Under the pieces are notes generated by a model, which worked only from the letters and a program-made list of their open reading frames with translations, did no database searches and was not told where the DNA came from. Position numbers and translations under genes: made by a program. A stretch of 64,000 nt of DNA, from NCBI RefSeq assembly GCF_002284575.1, contig NZ_NPKJ01000068.1, positions 496,001-560,000 of the forward strand. The letters run 5' to 3'. The DNA comes from Mesorhizobium temperatum. Its GTDB lineage: Bacteria > Pseudomonadota > Alphaproteobacteria > Rhizobiales > Rhizobiaceae. Shown here one piece after another: positions 43,288-52,763 of the stretch; the stretch's first letter is position 1, and the number at the start of each line of letters is the position of its first letter.

Positions 43288-44571
43288 TTACTTTCTGGCG
43301 GTGCGAACCAGCTTCGGCTTCACCGCAACGCGGGTCTGGCGGCCATAGCTGGTGATGAAGTCGACGATGCGCGGCACGATTTCGGAGCGGAAGCGCGAGC
43401 CGTTGAAGACGCCGTAATGGCCGACCGCCGGCTGCATATAGTGAGCGTGCCTGTCCGCCGGGATGTTGACGCAGAGGTCGTGCGCGGCCTGGGTCTGGCC
43501 GAGGCCGGAAATGTCGTCGTTCTCACCCTCGACCGTGAACAGGGCGACATTGCGGATATTGGAGGGATCGATGGCAACGCCCCGATGCGTCATTTCGCCC
43601 TTGGGCAAGGCGTGGCGGACAAACACGGTGTCGACCGTCTGCAGGTAGAACTCCGCCGTCAGATCCATCACCGCCATATATTCGTCGTAAAAGTCGCGGT
43701 GCTTCTCGGCATTGTCGCCATCATTCTTCACCAGATGCATGAAGAAGTCCTTGTGGGCGATGATGTGGCGGTCGAGATTCATGCTCATGAAGCCCGAAAG
43801 CTGCAGGAAGCCGGGATAGACCTCGCGGCCGAAGGCCGGTACCGGCCACGGCGCGTGCATGATAACGTTGTCGCGGAACCAGTCGACGCCCTTTTCCTCG
43901 GCCAGAAGGTTGACCGCGGTCGGATTGCGGCGGGTGTCGATCGGCCCGCCCATCAGCGTCATCGTCGAGGGAACGAACGGGTCGCCGCGCGTTTCCATCA
44001 GTGCCACCGCCGCCAGGACCGGCACCGAAGGCTGGCACACCGCCATGACATGGGTGTCGGGGCCCAGCGCATGCAGCATGTCGACAATGTAGTCGATATA
44101 GTCGTCGAGGTCGAAGCTGCCCTCGCTGAGCGGTACCATGCGGGCGTCGACCCAGTCGGTGATGTGGACGTCGGCATGGGGCAGCATCGCCTCGACCGTG
44201 CCGCGCAGGAGCGTCGCGTAGTGGCCGGACATCGGCGCCACGATCAGCAGCTTCGGATCAGGCCGGCGGCCGCCGGGAACGGCCCGCTCGAAACGGAGCA
44301 AATTGCAGAACGGCCGCGACCACACCGTCTTTTCGGTGACATCGACGCTTTTCCAGTCGACCACGGTCTTGGTCAGTCCGAATTGCGGCTTGCTGTAGCG
44401 GCGCGTCGTGCGCTCGAACAATTCGGCCGTTGCCGCGATCGAACGGCCCCAGGACGTGTGCGTGAACGGATTGAGCGGATTGGTGTAGAACATCCGCATC
44501 GCATCGGCATACAGCCGGGCCGGCTGCACGGCGGCGTGGTTCAATTCGTAGAACTGGTAGAACATCGACAA
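43288..44571 (-). CDS. phaZ: Intracellular polyhydroxyalkanoate depolymerase
   Basis: This 427-residue enzyme mobilises stored poly-hydroxybutyrate. It matches the PhaZ1-type family by VVAPMSGHYATLLRGT-like (IVAPMSGHYATLLRGT) and by the nucleophile Cys179 in VMAVCQPSVPVLAA, where other lipase-fold enzymes carry Ser. The C-terminal His segment is PAVGHYGVFNGSRF. It stands alone on the minus strand. PHB storage fits a rhizobial host. Confidence 0.93.
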   Translation of the reverse strand: MSMFYQFYELNHAAVQPARLYADAMRMFYTNPLNPFTHTSWGRSIAATAELFERTTRRYSKPQFGLTKTVVDWKSVDVTEKTVWSRPFCNLLRFERAVPGGRRPDPKLLIVAPMSGHYATLLRGTVEAMLPHADVHITDWVDARMVPLSEGSFDLDDYIDYIVDMLHALGPDTHVMAVCQPSVPVLAAVALMETRGDPFVPSTMTLMGGPIDTRRNPTAVNLLAEEKGVDWFRDNVIMHAPWPVPAFGREVYPGFLQLSGFMSMNLDRHIIAHKDFFMHLVKNDGDNAEKHRDFYDEYMAVMDLTAEFYLQTVDTVFVRHALPKGEMTHRGVAIDPSNIRNVALFTVEGENDDISGLGQTQAAHDLCVNIPADRHAHYMQPAVGHYGVFNGSRFRSEIVPRIVDFITSYGRQTRVAVKPKLVRTARK

Positions 44572-44797
44572 CCCCGCTGCTGCGACCGAAGGGACGACGC
44601 AGCGCCGAGCCTTGAATCTCTCGCGGGAAGGTTAACAACAAACTGCTGCGATGCAATACGTCAAGTGAAGTGATTTATGCTGATACTTTCGTCTAAGGCG
44701 TTGAAAACCGGCTTTGAACGGCCGGAGCCGGCTTATTGTGCAATGCGAAAGTGTAGCGAGGCAGGGCGTGTCCGGCCGTAGCCGGATCCGAGACCGG

Positions 44798-45157
44798 TCA
44801 CACGCGGTCGGTGCACACAGAGGTATGGCCCGAACTGATGAAGCCGAGCCGTCTGGCGGCGCCCTTCGACAGGTCGATCACGCGTCCCTTGATGAACGGG
44901 CCGCGGTCGTTGATGCGCACGACGACGCTGCGGCCGTTGTTGCGGTTGGTGACCTTCAGCTTGGTGCCAAAAGGCAAGGTGCGGTGGGCGGCGGTCAGCG
45001 CCGACGGGTTCATCCGCTCGCCGGAAGCGGTCTTCGAGTGCAGCGCGTACCAGGAGGCGCGGCCGCATTGAGCGGCGGCAGGGGAGGTGGATGCGCCGAC
45101 CATCAGGCCAGCCGCGATCGTCACCGCGACAAGCGCGGTCTGGTTTGGTTTCTTCAT
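44798..45157 (-). CDS. rlpA: RlpA-family septal ring protein (double-psi beta-barrel)
   Basis: This 119-residue exported protein has a signal peptide (TALVAVTIAAGLMVGAS to AAA) and the RlpA double-psi barrel: ASWYALHSKTASGERM, LPFGTKLKVTN and VVRINDRGPF. Some RlpA proteins cleave denuded glycan strands at the septum. It is short, with no SPOR domain. The ATG 45157 starts MKKPNQ. Confidence 0.9.
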   Translation of the reverse strand: MKKPNQTALVAVTIAAGLMVGASTSPAAAQCGRASWYALHSKTASGERMNPSALTAAHRTLPFGTKLKVTNRNNGRSVVVRINDRGPFIKGRVIDLSKGAARRLGFISSGHTSVCTDRV

Positions 45158-45439
45158 CTGCGGCAAATGGCTCCGTTTGACAACCCGGCCGTTACGGATC
45201 GAATGTGGCACGAAATGCGGCAGTCATCTGGCGGTTCCATGACTACAGTACACGTTTGGAGTCGGTGGGAAACACTTTGTCAGAGGGTTATTCGGCGTTG
45301 CCGCGTATCCCGATGGTCTTCGTCCCGATATCCGACGTCGATATACAAGCAGAAGCGAATACGATCGGGTCGCTTCCTTTCGCTTTGCCGTCGCGGTCAT
45401 GGCTGAATTTATTATCGACTGGGGAAGGAAATTCCGACG

Positions 45440-45622
45440 ATGAGATTGATCAAAAATCTGCTGGCGTTGATCGTGCTCGCCATCGGCGCGCTCTGGTCGC
45501 TGCAGGGCGTCGGCCTCGTCGGCGGCAGCTTCATGACCGGCCAGTCGCAATGGCTCTATATCGGCATCGTCACCGCGCTGGTCGGCCTGATCGGGCTGGT
45601 GTGGGCGAACCCGCGCGGCTGA
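45440..45622 (+). CDS. Small membrane protein, two helices
   Basis: This 60-residue protein has a signal-like first helix (NLLALIVLAIGALWSLQGV) and a second helix (LYIGIVTALVGLIGLVWA). AAGGAA lies eleven bases before ATG 45440. No family or partner is recognised; it stands alone. Confidence 0.7.
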   Translation: MRLIKNLLALIVLAIGALWSLQGVGLVGGSFMTGQSQWLYIGIVTALVGLIGLVWANPRG

Positions 45623-46128
45623 GAGTCACATTCCGGACGGGCCACTGATCCGGGCCGGTCACAGGAACCACGTCAGCGCATTGCCGCGTTTCGGGCGATT
45701 GGCGAATGCAGCCATTGCAAACAAGCATTTCTCGTTTTGCGCCTTCCTTCGGCAAATCCATGCTGCGGATAGCCGACGATTTGAAAACCGGTCCGCTGTA
45801 TTCGCGATTAAGTACAGTAACCTTATCGACATTAAAGAAATTGGAGAGGACGCTGAGCGACGGCAGCCTCCATATCGATCGCCGGCGGTGCATCGGCCTT
45901 CAATGCCGACGCGCTGGCTGCCCAGCCGCCTCTGTGCCCTCAAGGGCACAAAGGTCGGATAAAATGGCCGCAGCGGCTTGAAAACGAAGCAAAATCAACG
46001 GTGCTCGGCTTGTATATCATGTCACTAGAATTTATGTGTCATGTCAGCTTGGACGCGGTGGGGACGCACGCCAAGCGTTTCACAATCGGTGGCCCTGCGC
46101 CATCGCATGACAGAGAAACGTTCGGTCT
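45623..46128. other. 506-base gap without a supported gene
   Basis: Short open frames here have no recognisable product and stop often. The right end carries a direct repeat of TCATGTCA and should contain the promoter of the Rrf2 operon. A hairpin TGCCCTCAAGGGCA lies near 45940. Confidence 0.6.
46017..46046. promoter_or_regulatory. Direct repeat TCATGTCA upstream of the Rrf2 gene
   Basis: TCATGTCA occurs at 46017-46024 and 46039-46046, 22 bases apart (two helical turns), about 90 bases before the Rrf2 start. It could be an autoregulatory operator or promoter elements. Confidence 0.4.
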
Positions 46129-46581
46129 ATGCTCACGAAAAAGGGCAAGTACGGCCTCAAGGCGCTCGTCCATCTTGCGCGGCTGTCGGTTGGACAGCTC
46201 GCCTTCGTTGGCGATATCGCCACCGGAAACAACATTCCGAAGAAATTTCTCGATGCCATCCTGGTCGAGTTGCGCAATGCCGGTTTTGTCCAGAGCCGCA
46301 AAGGCAAGGAGGGCGGCTATCGCTTGGCGCGGCCGGCTGATGAAATCAAGATCGGCCATGTCGTGCGCGTGCTCGATGGGCCACTTGCCCCCATCCCCTG
46401 CGCCAGCCGCACCCGATATCAGCGCTGTGAAGACTGCAACGAGGCGACATGCCAAGTCCGACATCTGATGCTGGAGGTCCGGCAGGCGATCGCCGAGGTG
46501 CTGGATCAGCGCAGCCTCGCCGAGATGCGCGATATCGCCGGCGACGACGACCTTTCGGCTGCGTTGGAGATTCAGGCCTGA
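46129..46581 (+). CDS. Rrf2-family transcriptional regulator
   Basis: This 150-residue winged-helix protein begins LTKKGKYGLKALVHLA and has the wing segment SRKGKEGGYRLARP. Four cysteines, Cys91, Cys100, Cys103 and Cys108, cluster where IscR/NsrR-type members bind an iron-sulfur cluster; the spacing differs from E. coli IscR. It heads a unit with an FAD protein and two sulfur amino acid enzymes, so it may sense cysteine status or redox state, as CymR does in Bacillus. That role is inference. Confidence 0.88.
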   Translation: MLTKKGKYGLKALVHLARLSVGQLAFVGDIATGNNIPKKFLDAILVELRNAGFVQSRKGKEGGYRLARPADEIKIGHVVRVLDGPLAPIPCASRTRYQRCEDCNEATCQVRHLMLEVRQAIAEVLDQRSLAEMRDIAGDDDLSAALEIQA

Positions 46582-46618
46582 GCCGGAACCGACGGCTCCT
46601 AAGGCAATTGGTGCGCGC

Positions 46619-47968
46619 ATGACCGGCCGCGCAAATTCGATCGTCCCGAATTCGATCATTATTGTCGGCGGCGGCGCCAGCGGCGTCGTCCTTGCCGCGC
46701 ATCTGTTGAAGTCGCCCAATCCCGATCTCCGCGTCACGCTGATCGAAAAGCGTCCGCATTTCGGACAGGGCATCGCCTATTCCACGCTGCTGTCGGCGCA
46801 TGTGCTGAATGTCAGCGCGGCCGGCATGAGCGCCTATGCCGACGACCCCGGCAATTTCTGGCGCTGGCTGCTTGAACGCGGCCTGTCTACCCCAGAGCAG
46901 GCGCCGGTCTACGCACCGCGCAGTGTCTATGCCCGCTATCTGAAGGAACTGCTGGACGAGCTCGAGGCTCGCGAGACCGGGCGTCTTCGCCTGATCCGCG
47001 AGGAGAGCCTGTCGATCTCGCCGACCGGGTCCGGGGTCGAGGTGGCGCTGGCCAACGGCACCAGCGTCGTCGCCCACCTTGCCGTGCTGGCGACCGGGCA
47101 TGACGAGGAGCCGGGCGCCGGCCAGGGCCACGCGATCAGGATGGGATCGGAGGCCGACACCGCGCTGGACCCCGAAGCCCGAGTCCTGGTGCTGGGCACC
47201 GGCTTGAGCATGGTCGATGCCTTCCTGTCACTCGAACAGCGCGGTCATCGCGGCGAGATCGTTGCGGTGGCGCGGCGCGGCCTGCTGCCTTCGCCGCACC
47301 GCAAGGGCAATCCGATCAAGCTCGACGTCGCCGACATTCCGCTCGGCACCCAGCTTTCCTATTTTGTCGGCTGGTTCCGCGACCTGATCCGGGAAAACCA
47401 GAAGGCCGGCATCGACTGGCGCGACGTCGTCGACGGTCTCAGGCCGTTCAACCAGAAGATCTGGCAGAACTGGCCGTCGTCGGCCAGGCGCCGCTTTGTC
47501 GAGCACACCAAGGCGTGGTGGGATATCCACCGCCATCGCATGGCGCCGGAAGTCTATGGCCGCGTCACCGAGGCGGTGCAGTCGGGCCGCATCCGGCTTG
47601 TCGCCGGGCGTGTCGTCGGCATTACGGCGGGCGACGATTTCACCGTGCAGGTCCAGTCGCGGCACACGCAAAACATCGAGACGTTCGAAGTCGCCCGCAT
47701 CTACGATTGCACCGGCATCGCCAGGGACATCTCGACCACGTCGAACAGCGTGGTGCGGTCGCTGGTCGACCGCGGGCTGGCCCGGCCGGACCCGCTGCGC
47801 CTTGGCCTCGACGTATCAGACAATTGCGAGGTCATCGCCTGCGACGGCACCGTATCGGCCAAGATTCTCGCGGTCGGGCCGCTGACGCGCGGCACCTTCT
47901 TCGAGATCGACGCCATTCCCGACATCCGCGTCCAATGCGCGCGGGTGAGCCGGCGGCTGCTGGGGTGA
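46619..47968 (+). CDS. FAD/NAD(P)-binding protein (COG4529/YdhS-like)
   Basis: This 449-residue protein has an N-terminal Rossmann motif IIIVGGGASGVVLAAHLL and the segment GQGIAYSTLLSAHVLNV typical of the FAD-NAD(P)-binding family (HI0933/YdhS type). A second Rossmann-like motif is LVLGTGLSMVDAF. The reaction is unknown. It lies 37 bases after the Rrf2 gene and precedes two transsulfuration-type genes, suggesting a sulfur redox role. Confidence 0.85.
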   Translation: MTGRANSIVPNSIIIVGGGASGVVLAAHLLKSPNPDLRVTLIEKRPHFGQGIAYSTLLSAHVLNVSAAGMSAYADDPGNFWRWLLERGLSTPEQAPVYAPRSVYARYLKELLDELEARETGRLRLIREESLSISPTGSGVEVALANGTSVVAHLAVLATGHDEEPGAGQGHAIRMGSEADTALDPEARVLVLGTGLSMVDAFLSLEQRGHRGEIVAVARRGLLPSPHRKGNPIKLDVADIPLGTQLSYFVGWFRDLIRENQKAGIDWRDVVDGLRPFNQKIWQNWPSSARRRFVEHTKAWWDIHRHRMAPEVYGRVTEAVQSGRIRLVAGRVVGITAGDDFTVQVQSRHTQNIETFEVARIYDCTGIARDISTTSNSVVRSLVDRGLARPDPLRLGLDVSDNCEVIACDGTVSAKILAVGPLTRGTFFEIDAIPDIRVQCARVSRRLLG

Positions 47969-47991
47969 GGGTTTGAGGTCGGCGCTCTACG

Positions 47992-48150
47992 GCCCCCCTC
48001 TGTCCTGCCGGACATCTCCCCCACAAGGAGGGAGATCGGCAGCTTCGCTGACTGCGCCATTCTTTCAACGTTTGAGATTGGCGAAACCGATTGCGACATC
48101 CAATCTCCCCCCACGTGGGGGGAGATGGCCGGCAGGCCAGAGGGGGGCGC
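47992..48150. repeat. Palindromic intergenic repeat, type C, in 47969-48318 gap
   Basis: The arms CCCCCCTCTGTCCTGCCGGA and GGCCGGCAGGCCAGAGGGGG enclose two hairpins; the core GATTGGCGAAA lies within 48065-48088. The remainder of the 350-base gap shows nothing else. Confidence 0.9.
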
Positions 48151-48318
48151 TGTCCCGCAGCCTTTCGCGAGCGGCCCACACGTCCAGCCGTGGAATCCCA
48201 TTCCCCGTCTGGCCAACGGATTGGCACGATCTATCTTCTTTCAGACTGCAAACGGCTGGAAAAGAAGGATAGGCTGACAGCCTGCCCAAGGCGGTCGCTT
48301 GACCATGGAGCATCTGAT

Positions 48319-49791
48319 ATGAGCAAGCATAAGATCGCCGCACCCGACAGTGCCCCCTCGGGCAGTGCCCTTTCGGACAGGGCCCCATCCTCTGACAGTG
48401 CAATGTCCCGCCTGCGTCCGCCCTATGCATCGGTTCTCGACCTGATCGGGCAGACGCCGGTCGTCGAGCTGACCAAATTCGACATCGGCAAGTGCCGGCT
48501 GTTCATCAAGCTCGAAAGCCAGAACCCCGGCGGCTCGATCAAGGACCGCATCGCGCTGTCGATGATTGCCGCCGCCGAAAAACAGGGCAAGCTGAAGCGC
48601 GGCGGCACCATCGTCGAGGCGACCGCCGGCAACACCGGTCTTGGCCTCGCCCAGGTCGGTATCCCCAAGGGCTACAGCATCATTCTCGTCGTGCCCGACA
48701 AGATGTCGCGCGAAAAGATCCAGCATTTGCGGGCGCTCGGTGCGGAAGTACGCATGACCCGTTCCGATGTCGGCAAGGGTCACGCCGAATACTATCAGGA
48801 CATGGCCGAAAAGATCGCCGCCGAGCTGCCCGGCGCCTTCTATGCCAATCAGTTCGCCAATCCGGCCAACCCGCTGGCCCATGAAACCACGACCGGTCCG
48901 GAAATCTTTCAACAGCTCGATGGCGACGTCGACGCGGTAGTCGTCGGCGTCGGTTCGGGCGGCACGCTGACCGGGCTTGGCCGCTATTTCGCTGATGTCT
49001 CGCCGAAGACCGAGATGATTCTCGCCGATCCGGTCGGCTCGGTGCTGGCGCCCCTGATCAAGACCGGCAAGATGATAGAGGCCGGAAGTTGGACCGTGGA
49101 AGGCATCGGCGAGGATTTCGTCCCGCCCAATGCCGATCTGTCGCTGGTTAAGAAGGCCTACTCCATCACCGACAAGCAGAGCATGCTGGCCGTGCGCGAC
49201 CTGCTTTCGCGGGAAGGCATCCTCGCCGGCTCGTCGTCCGGCACGCTGCTTTCGACCGCGCTTCGCTATTGCCGCGAGCAGACCGTGCCGAAACGGGTCG
49301 TCACCTTCGTCTGCGACAGCGGCAACAAGTACCTGTCGAAAGTATTCGACGACTTCTGGCTGGCCGAGCAAGGCTTGGCCGAGCAGGAGCAGCACGGCGA
49401 CCTGCGCGATCTGGTGATGCGCACGCTGCGCACCGGCGACATAGTGTCTGTCGGCCCGGACGAAAGCCTGCTCAACGCCTATGGCCGCATGCGCCGTTCG
49501 GATGTCTCGCAACTGCCGGTGCTGGACGACGGCAAGCTGGTCGGCATCGTCGACGAAAGCGATATCCTCGCCCACGTCGAAGGCCCCTATGACAGCCGCT
49601 GGGACCGTTTTAAGGCCCCGGTCCGCACGGCGATGACCTCCAATTTGCACACGCTGCAGGCCAGCCAGACGCTGGACGCGCTGCTGCCGGTGTTCGACCG
49701 CAACGAAGTCGCCATCGTCTTCGATGGCGACGAATTCATTGGCCTGATAACCCGCATCGACCTGATCAACCATCTGAGGCGCGCCCGATGA
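48319..49791 (+). CDS. Cystathionine beta-synthase-type PLP enzyme with CBS pair
   Basis: This 490-residue enzyme joins serine and homocysteine or makes cysteine by related beta-replacement. The PLP lysine is Lys75 in GGSIKDR; the phosphate-binding glycine loop is TAGNTGLG. About residues 370-490 form two CBS domains that usually bind adenosyl ligands (SQLPVLDDGKLVGIVDESDI). The first 28 residues are Ser/Ala/Pro-rich and may not be translated; ATG 48403 (MSRLRPPYASVL) is an alternative start, though 48319 has the better ribosome site (GGAG). Confidence 0.9.
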   Translation: MSKHKIAAPDSAPSGSALSDRAPSSDSAMSRLRPPYASVLDLIGQTPVVELTKFDIGKCRLFIKLESQNPGGSIKDRIALSMIAAAEKQGKLKRGGTIVEATAGNTGLGLAQVGIPKGYSIILVVPDKMSREKIQHLRALGAEVRMTRSDVGKGHAEYYQDMAEKIAAELPGAFYANQFANPANPLAHETTTGPEIFQQLDGDVDAVVVGVGSGGTLTGLGRYFADVSPKTEMILADPVGSVLAPLIKTGKMIEAGSWTVEGIGEDFVPPNADLSLVKKAYSITDKQSMLAVRDLLSREGILAGSSSGTLLSTALRYCREQTVPKRVVTFVCDSGNKYLSKVFDDFWLAEQGLAEQEQHGDLRDLVMRTLRTGDIVSVGPDESLLNAYGRMRRSDVSQLPVLDDGKLVGIVDESDILAHVEGPYDSRWDRFKAPVRTAMTSNLHTLQASQTLDALLPVFDRNEVAIVFDGDEFIGLITRIDLINHLRRAR

Positions 49792-50969
49792 CCGTAAGAG
49801 AAACCCTATCGGGCAGGAACCGTCTGGCCTTCTCGACGCGCACGATCCATGGCGGCCAGAGCCACGACCCGACGACGGGCGCGGTGATGGTGCCGATCTA
49901 TGCGACCTCGACCTATGGCCAGCAGAGCCCGGGCGTGCACAAGGGATTTGAATACGCCCGCAGCCAGAACCCGACCCGCTTCGCCTTCGAGCGCGCGGTG
50001 GCCGATCTCGAAAGCGGCGCAGCCGCCTTCGCCTTTGCCTCGGGCCTGGCGGCGATCGCCACCATTTTCGAACTGCTCGATTCCGGCGCCCATGTCGTCG
50101 CCACCGACGACATCTATGGCGGCACCTTCCGGCTGCTCGAGCGGGTGCGCAAGCGCTCGGCCAATTTGCAGGTCGACTTCGTCGACTTCACCGATCTGGC
50201 CGCGGTCGAGGCGGCGATCCGCCCGGAAACCAGAATGCTCTGGGTCGAGACGCCGACCAACCCGCTGCTGCGCGTCGTCGATCTCGAAGCGGTCGCAGCA
50301 CTGGCCAGGCGCAAAGGCGTGCTCTCGGTAGCCGACAACACCTTCTGCAGCCCCTATCTGCAGCGGCCGCTGGAGCTCGGCATCGACATATCAGTCCACT
50401 CGACGACGAAATACCTCAACGGCCATTCCGACATGGTCGGCGGCGTCGCCGTGGTCGGCGACAACAAGGATCTCGTCGACCGCCTGAAATTCCTGCAGAA
50501 CGCCATCGGCGCTATTTCCGGCCCATTCGACAGTTTCCTGGCGCTGCGCGGCCTCAAGACGCTGGCGCTCAGGATGGAGCGCCATTCGTCGAACGGTCAG
50601 AAGATCGCGCACTGGCTGGAAAGCCGCCCCGACATTCGCCGCGTCATCTATCCCGGTCTCCCCAGCCACCCGCAGCACGCCGTTGCCAGGCGGCAGATGC
50701 ATGCCTTCGGCGGCATGATCACGGTCGAGCTCGACCGCGACCTCGCCGGCACCAAACGTTTCCTCGAACACACGCAACTGTTCACGCTGGCCGAAAGCCT
50801 CGGCGGCGTCGAAAGCCTGATCGAGCACCCGGCGCTGATGACACATGGCTCGATCCCGGCCGGGAAGCGGGCCACGATCGGGATTTCCGATTCGCTGGTG
50901 CGGTTGTCGGCCGGGATCGAGGATGGCGACGATCTGATTGCGGATTTGGATCAGGCGCTGGCGAGTTGA
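49788..50969 (+). CDS. Cystathionine gamma-lyase/gamma-synthase family PLP enzyme
   Basis: This 393-residue transsulfuration enzyme has the PLP lysine Lys208 in SVHSTTKYLNGHSD and the cofactor segment SGLAAIATIFELL. With the CBS-type gene, which it overlaps by four bases, it would run reverse transsulfuration from homocysteine to cysteine. Gamma-lyase is preferred over gamma-synthase because of this pairing, not from residues alone. Confidence 0.9.
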   Translation: MTVRETLSGRNRLAFSTRTIHGGQSHDPTTGAVMVPIYATSTYGQQSPGVHKGFEYARSQNPTRFAFERAVADLESGAAAFAFASGLAAIATIFELLDSGAHVVATDDIYGGTFRLLERVRKRSANLQVDFVDFTDLAAVEAAIRPETRMLWVETPTNPLLRVVDLEAVAALARRKGVLSVADNTFCSPYLQRPLELGIDISVHSTTKYLNGHSDMVGGVAVVGDNKDLVDRLKFLQNAIGAISGPFDSFLALRGLKTLALRMERHSSNGQKIAHWLESRPDIRRVIYPGLPSHPQHAVARRQMHAFGGMITVELDRDLAGTKRFLEHTQLFTLAESLGGVESLIEHPALMTHGSIPAGKRATIGISDSLVRLSAGIEDGDDLIADLDQALAS

Positions 50970-50996
50970 AGGGGGCCGTGCCCTGTTGGATAGTGA

Positions 50997-51405
50997 GGTC
51001 AGTTTGAAATTTCCTGGCTGAATGGCGCATCCAACTGTGAATTGACAAAGCGACGTACCCTCGCTTTGCTATCGGGGCAACCTGGGAGGGAAAGCCATGG
51101 CTTACTCGTATCGTTGCAGGGACTATCCAGGAAACGAGGCCTGTCCAGCGACGTTCACGGCAGAGACCGAGGCGGAAGTGATGAAGCACGTCGAGCTTCA
51201 CGGCGCGATCGCTCATGGGGAAGACCCGAAGCAATGGTCTCCGGAAGACCGTAAACAGGTCAAGAAGCTAATTGTAGCGACCTAAACTCGCTTCTTGTAC
51301 GGGCCGCGCAGTGCGCCCGTCACTATCTCCAATGCTTCGGCAAGCATTTAGGAGTTCGGCCGATAGGCGACAACGCCTAGGCACGGTCGAAATTTCAAAC
51401 TGACC
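50997..51405. repeat. Inverted repeats flanking the DUF1059 gene
   Basis: GGTCAGTTTGAAATTTC at 50997-51013 reappears in exact reverse complement at 51389-51405. The 409-base unit holds only the DUF1059 gene. The ends resemble terminal repeats of a mobile element, but there is no transposase and no target duplication was identified. Confidence 0.7.
51097..51285 (+). CDS. DUF1059 small protein
   Basis: This 62-residue protein matches DUF1059: RDYPGNEACPATFTAETEAEV and a late helical part rich in His and Lys (HVELHGAIAHGED). Two cysteines lie in CRDYPGNEAC. The function is unknown. GGGAGGGAAAGCC precedes the ATG, a very strong ribosome site. It lies alone between perfect 17-base inverted repeats. 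Confidence 0.85.
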   Translation: MAYSYRCRDYPGNEACPATFTAETEAEVMKHVELHGAIAHGEDPKQWSPEDRKQVKKLIVAT

Positions 51406-51483
51406 CACCACCGCCCGTTGACCTGAGTGGCATCCGGCGGAATTGTGGTCTTTCCTGCAATTGCCGACAGGCACGATTGAAGC

Positions 51484-52461
51484 ATGTCCATTCGCGAGCG
51501 CAACCTACCGAGGGCAAACGACGCCCCCCTCACCTTTGCCGTCCTGGTCTTCCCCGGCTTTCCGATGATGGCGTTCAGCTCGGTGATCGAGCCGTTGCGC
51601 GCGGCCAATGTGCTGGCGAAGCGGCAATGCTACCGCTGGATCATCGTCGGCGCCGCCGAAGGGCCGGTCGAGGCCTCGAACGGCGTCGTCATCCAGCCCG
51701 GCTTTTTTGCCGGCGATGCGCCGAAGGTCGATCGCATCGTCGTCTGCTCGGGCGGTGATGCCGATCATCTCGTCGCCGAGGACGCGGTTAGCTGGATCCG
51801 CAGGAGTCTGCGCGGCGGCGCTCATATCGGCGCGGTGGCGGATGCCGCCTTCTTCCTGGCGCGGGCCGGCCTGCTCGACGGCCATGCCTGCACCTTGCAC
51901 TGGACCAGCCAGGCGGCCTTCACCGAGGCGTTCCCGGACATCGAGCTCAGGCGCGATCTCTATGTCATCGACCGCAAGCGCTTCACCTCGGCCGGCGGCG
52001 TTGGCAGCCTCGACATGATGCTGGAGATCATCACCAACGATTTTGGCGCCGAACTCGCGGCCGGCGTCGCCGAATGGTTCGTGCACAGCCAGCTGCGCTC
52101 CAGCGTCGACCGCAAGCTGATGCCGCTGCGGTTACGCACCGGCGTCCAGAACGAACTGGTGCTGTCGGCCATCGCCATCATGGAGGATGCGGTGGAGGAG
52201 CGGCTCGGCATGGCGGCGCTGGCGGAAAAGCTCGGCGTGTCCTCCGACAAGCTCGAACGAAACTTCCGCTCCGAGCTCAGCATCTCGCCCAACGGCTATT
52301 ACCGCCGCCTGCGGCTGAAGCGCGCCGCCGATCTCCTGGCGCATTCGACGCTGATGGTGCGCGACGTGGCGCTCGCCTGCGGTTTTGCTTCGATGTCGAG
52401 TTTTGCGCGGGCTTTCAGGGAGGAGCATGGCCACGCGCCGAAGGTGGCGCGGAGGCATTAG
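51484..52461 (+). CDS. GlxA-type AraC family transcriptional regulator (DJ-1/PfpI plus HTH)
   Basis: This 325-residue protein has an N-terminal DJ-1/PfpI-like domain (residues 15-190; FAVLVFPGFPMMAFSSVIEP and VCSGGDADHLV). A C-terminal AraC double helix-turn-helix follows (residues 220-320; LAEKLGVSSDKLERNFRSEL and DVALACGFASMSSFARAFRE). Such regulators often control catabolism of quaternary amines or amino acids in Proteobacteria. The next genes on the strand are the M24 protein and hydrolases, which could be its targets. Confidence 0.9.
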   Translation: MSIRERNLPRANDAPLTFAVLVFPGFPMMAFSSVIEPLRAANVLAKRQCYRWIIVGAAEGPVEASNGVVIQPGFFAGDAPKVDRIVVCSGGDADHLVAEDAVSWIRRSLRGGAHIGAVADAAFFLARAGLLDGHACTLHWTSQAAFTEAFPDIELRRDLYVIDRKRFTSAGGVGSLDMMLEIITNDFGAELAAGVAEWFVHSQLRSSVDRKLMPLRLRTGVQNELVLSAIAIMEDAVEERLGMAALAEKLGVSSDKLERNFRSELSISPNGYYRRLRLKRAADLLAHSTLMVRDVALACGFASMSSFARAFREEHGHAPKVARRH

Positions 52462-52500
52462 GCGTCCGCGCGCTGACGCGGCGCAACGACGGCGGGACAG

Positions 52501-52658
52501 CGCCCCCCTCTGGCCTGCCGGCCATCTCCCCCACTTGGGGGGAGATCGGCTGTCACCGCTGATTTCGCCAATCGCCAACGTTGCAGGAATGTGCGGAACG
52601 CCGAAGCCGCCAATCTCCCCCAAGTGGGGGAGATGTCCGGTAGGACAGAGGGGGGCGC
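52501..52658. repeat. Palindromic intergenic repeat, type C, in 52462-52763 gap
   Basis: The arms CGCCCCCCTCTGGCCTGCCG and TCCGGTAGGACAGAGGGGGG enclose two hairpins; the core TTTCGCCAATC lies within 52563-52583. The 302-base gap must also hold the M24 gene promoter. Confidence 0.9.
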
Positions 52659-52763
52659 CGTAGAGCGCTACGGACGCTAAGCGGCATTCGGCACAACACC
52701 TGCGGGATTCCGCACAAGCTCTTCGCGGCGCACAGCTATGTTCAGGGCTTCCAGGAGGCACCC

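Noticed and set aside
44740..44797. Possible terminator hairpin TCCGGC-CGTA-GCCGGA after rlpA
   Set aside because: The stem is good but no T run follows on the transcribed strand, so an intrinsic terminator is not supported.
48241..49773. A 510-residue open frame opposite the cystathionine beta-synthase-like gene
   Set aside because: The plus strand encodes a full PLP and CBS-domain enzyme; the antisense frame is compositional.
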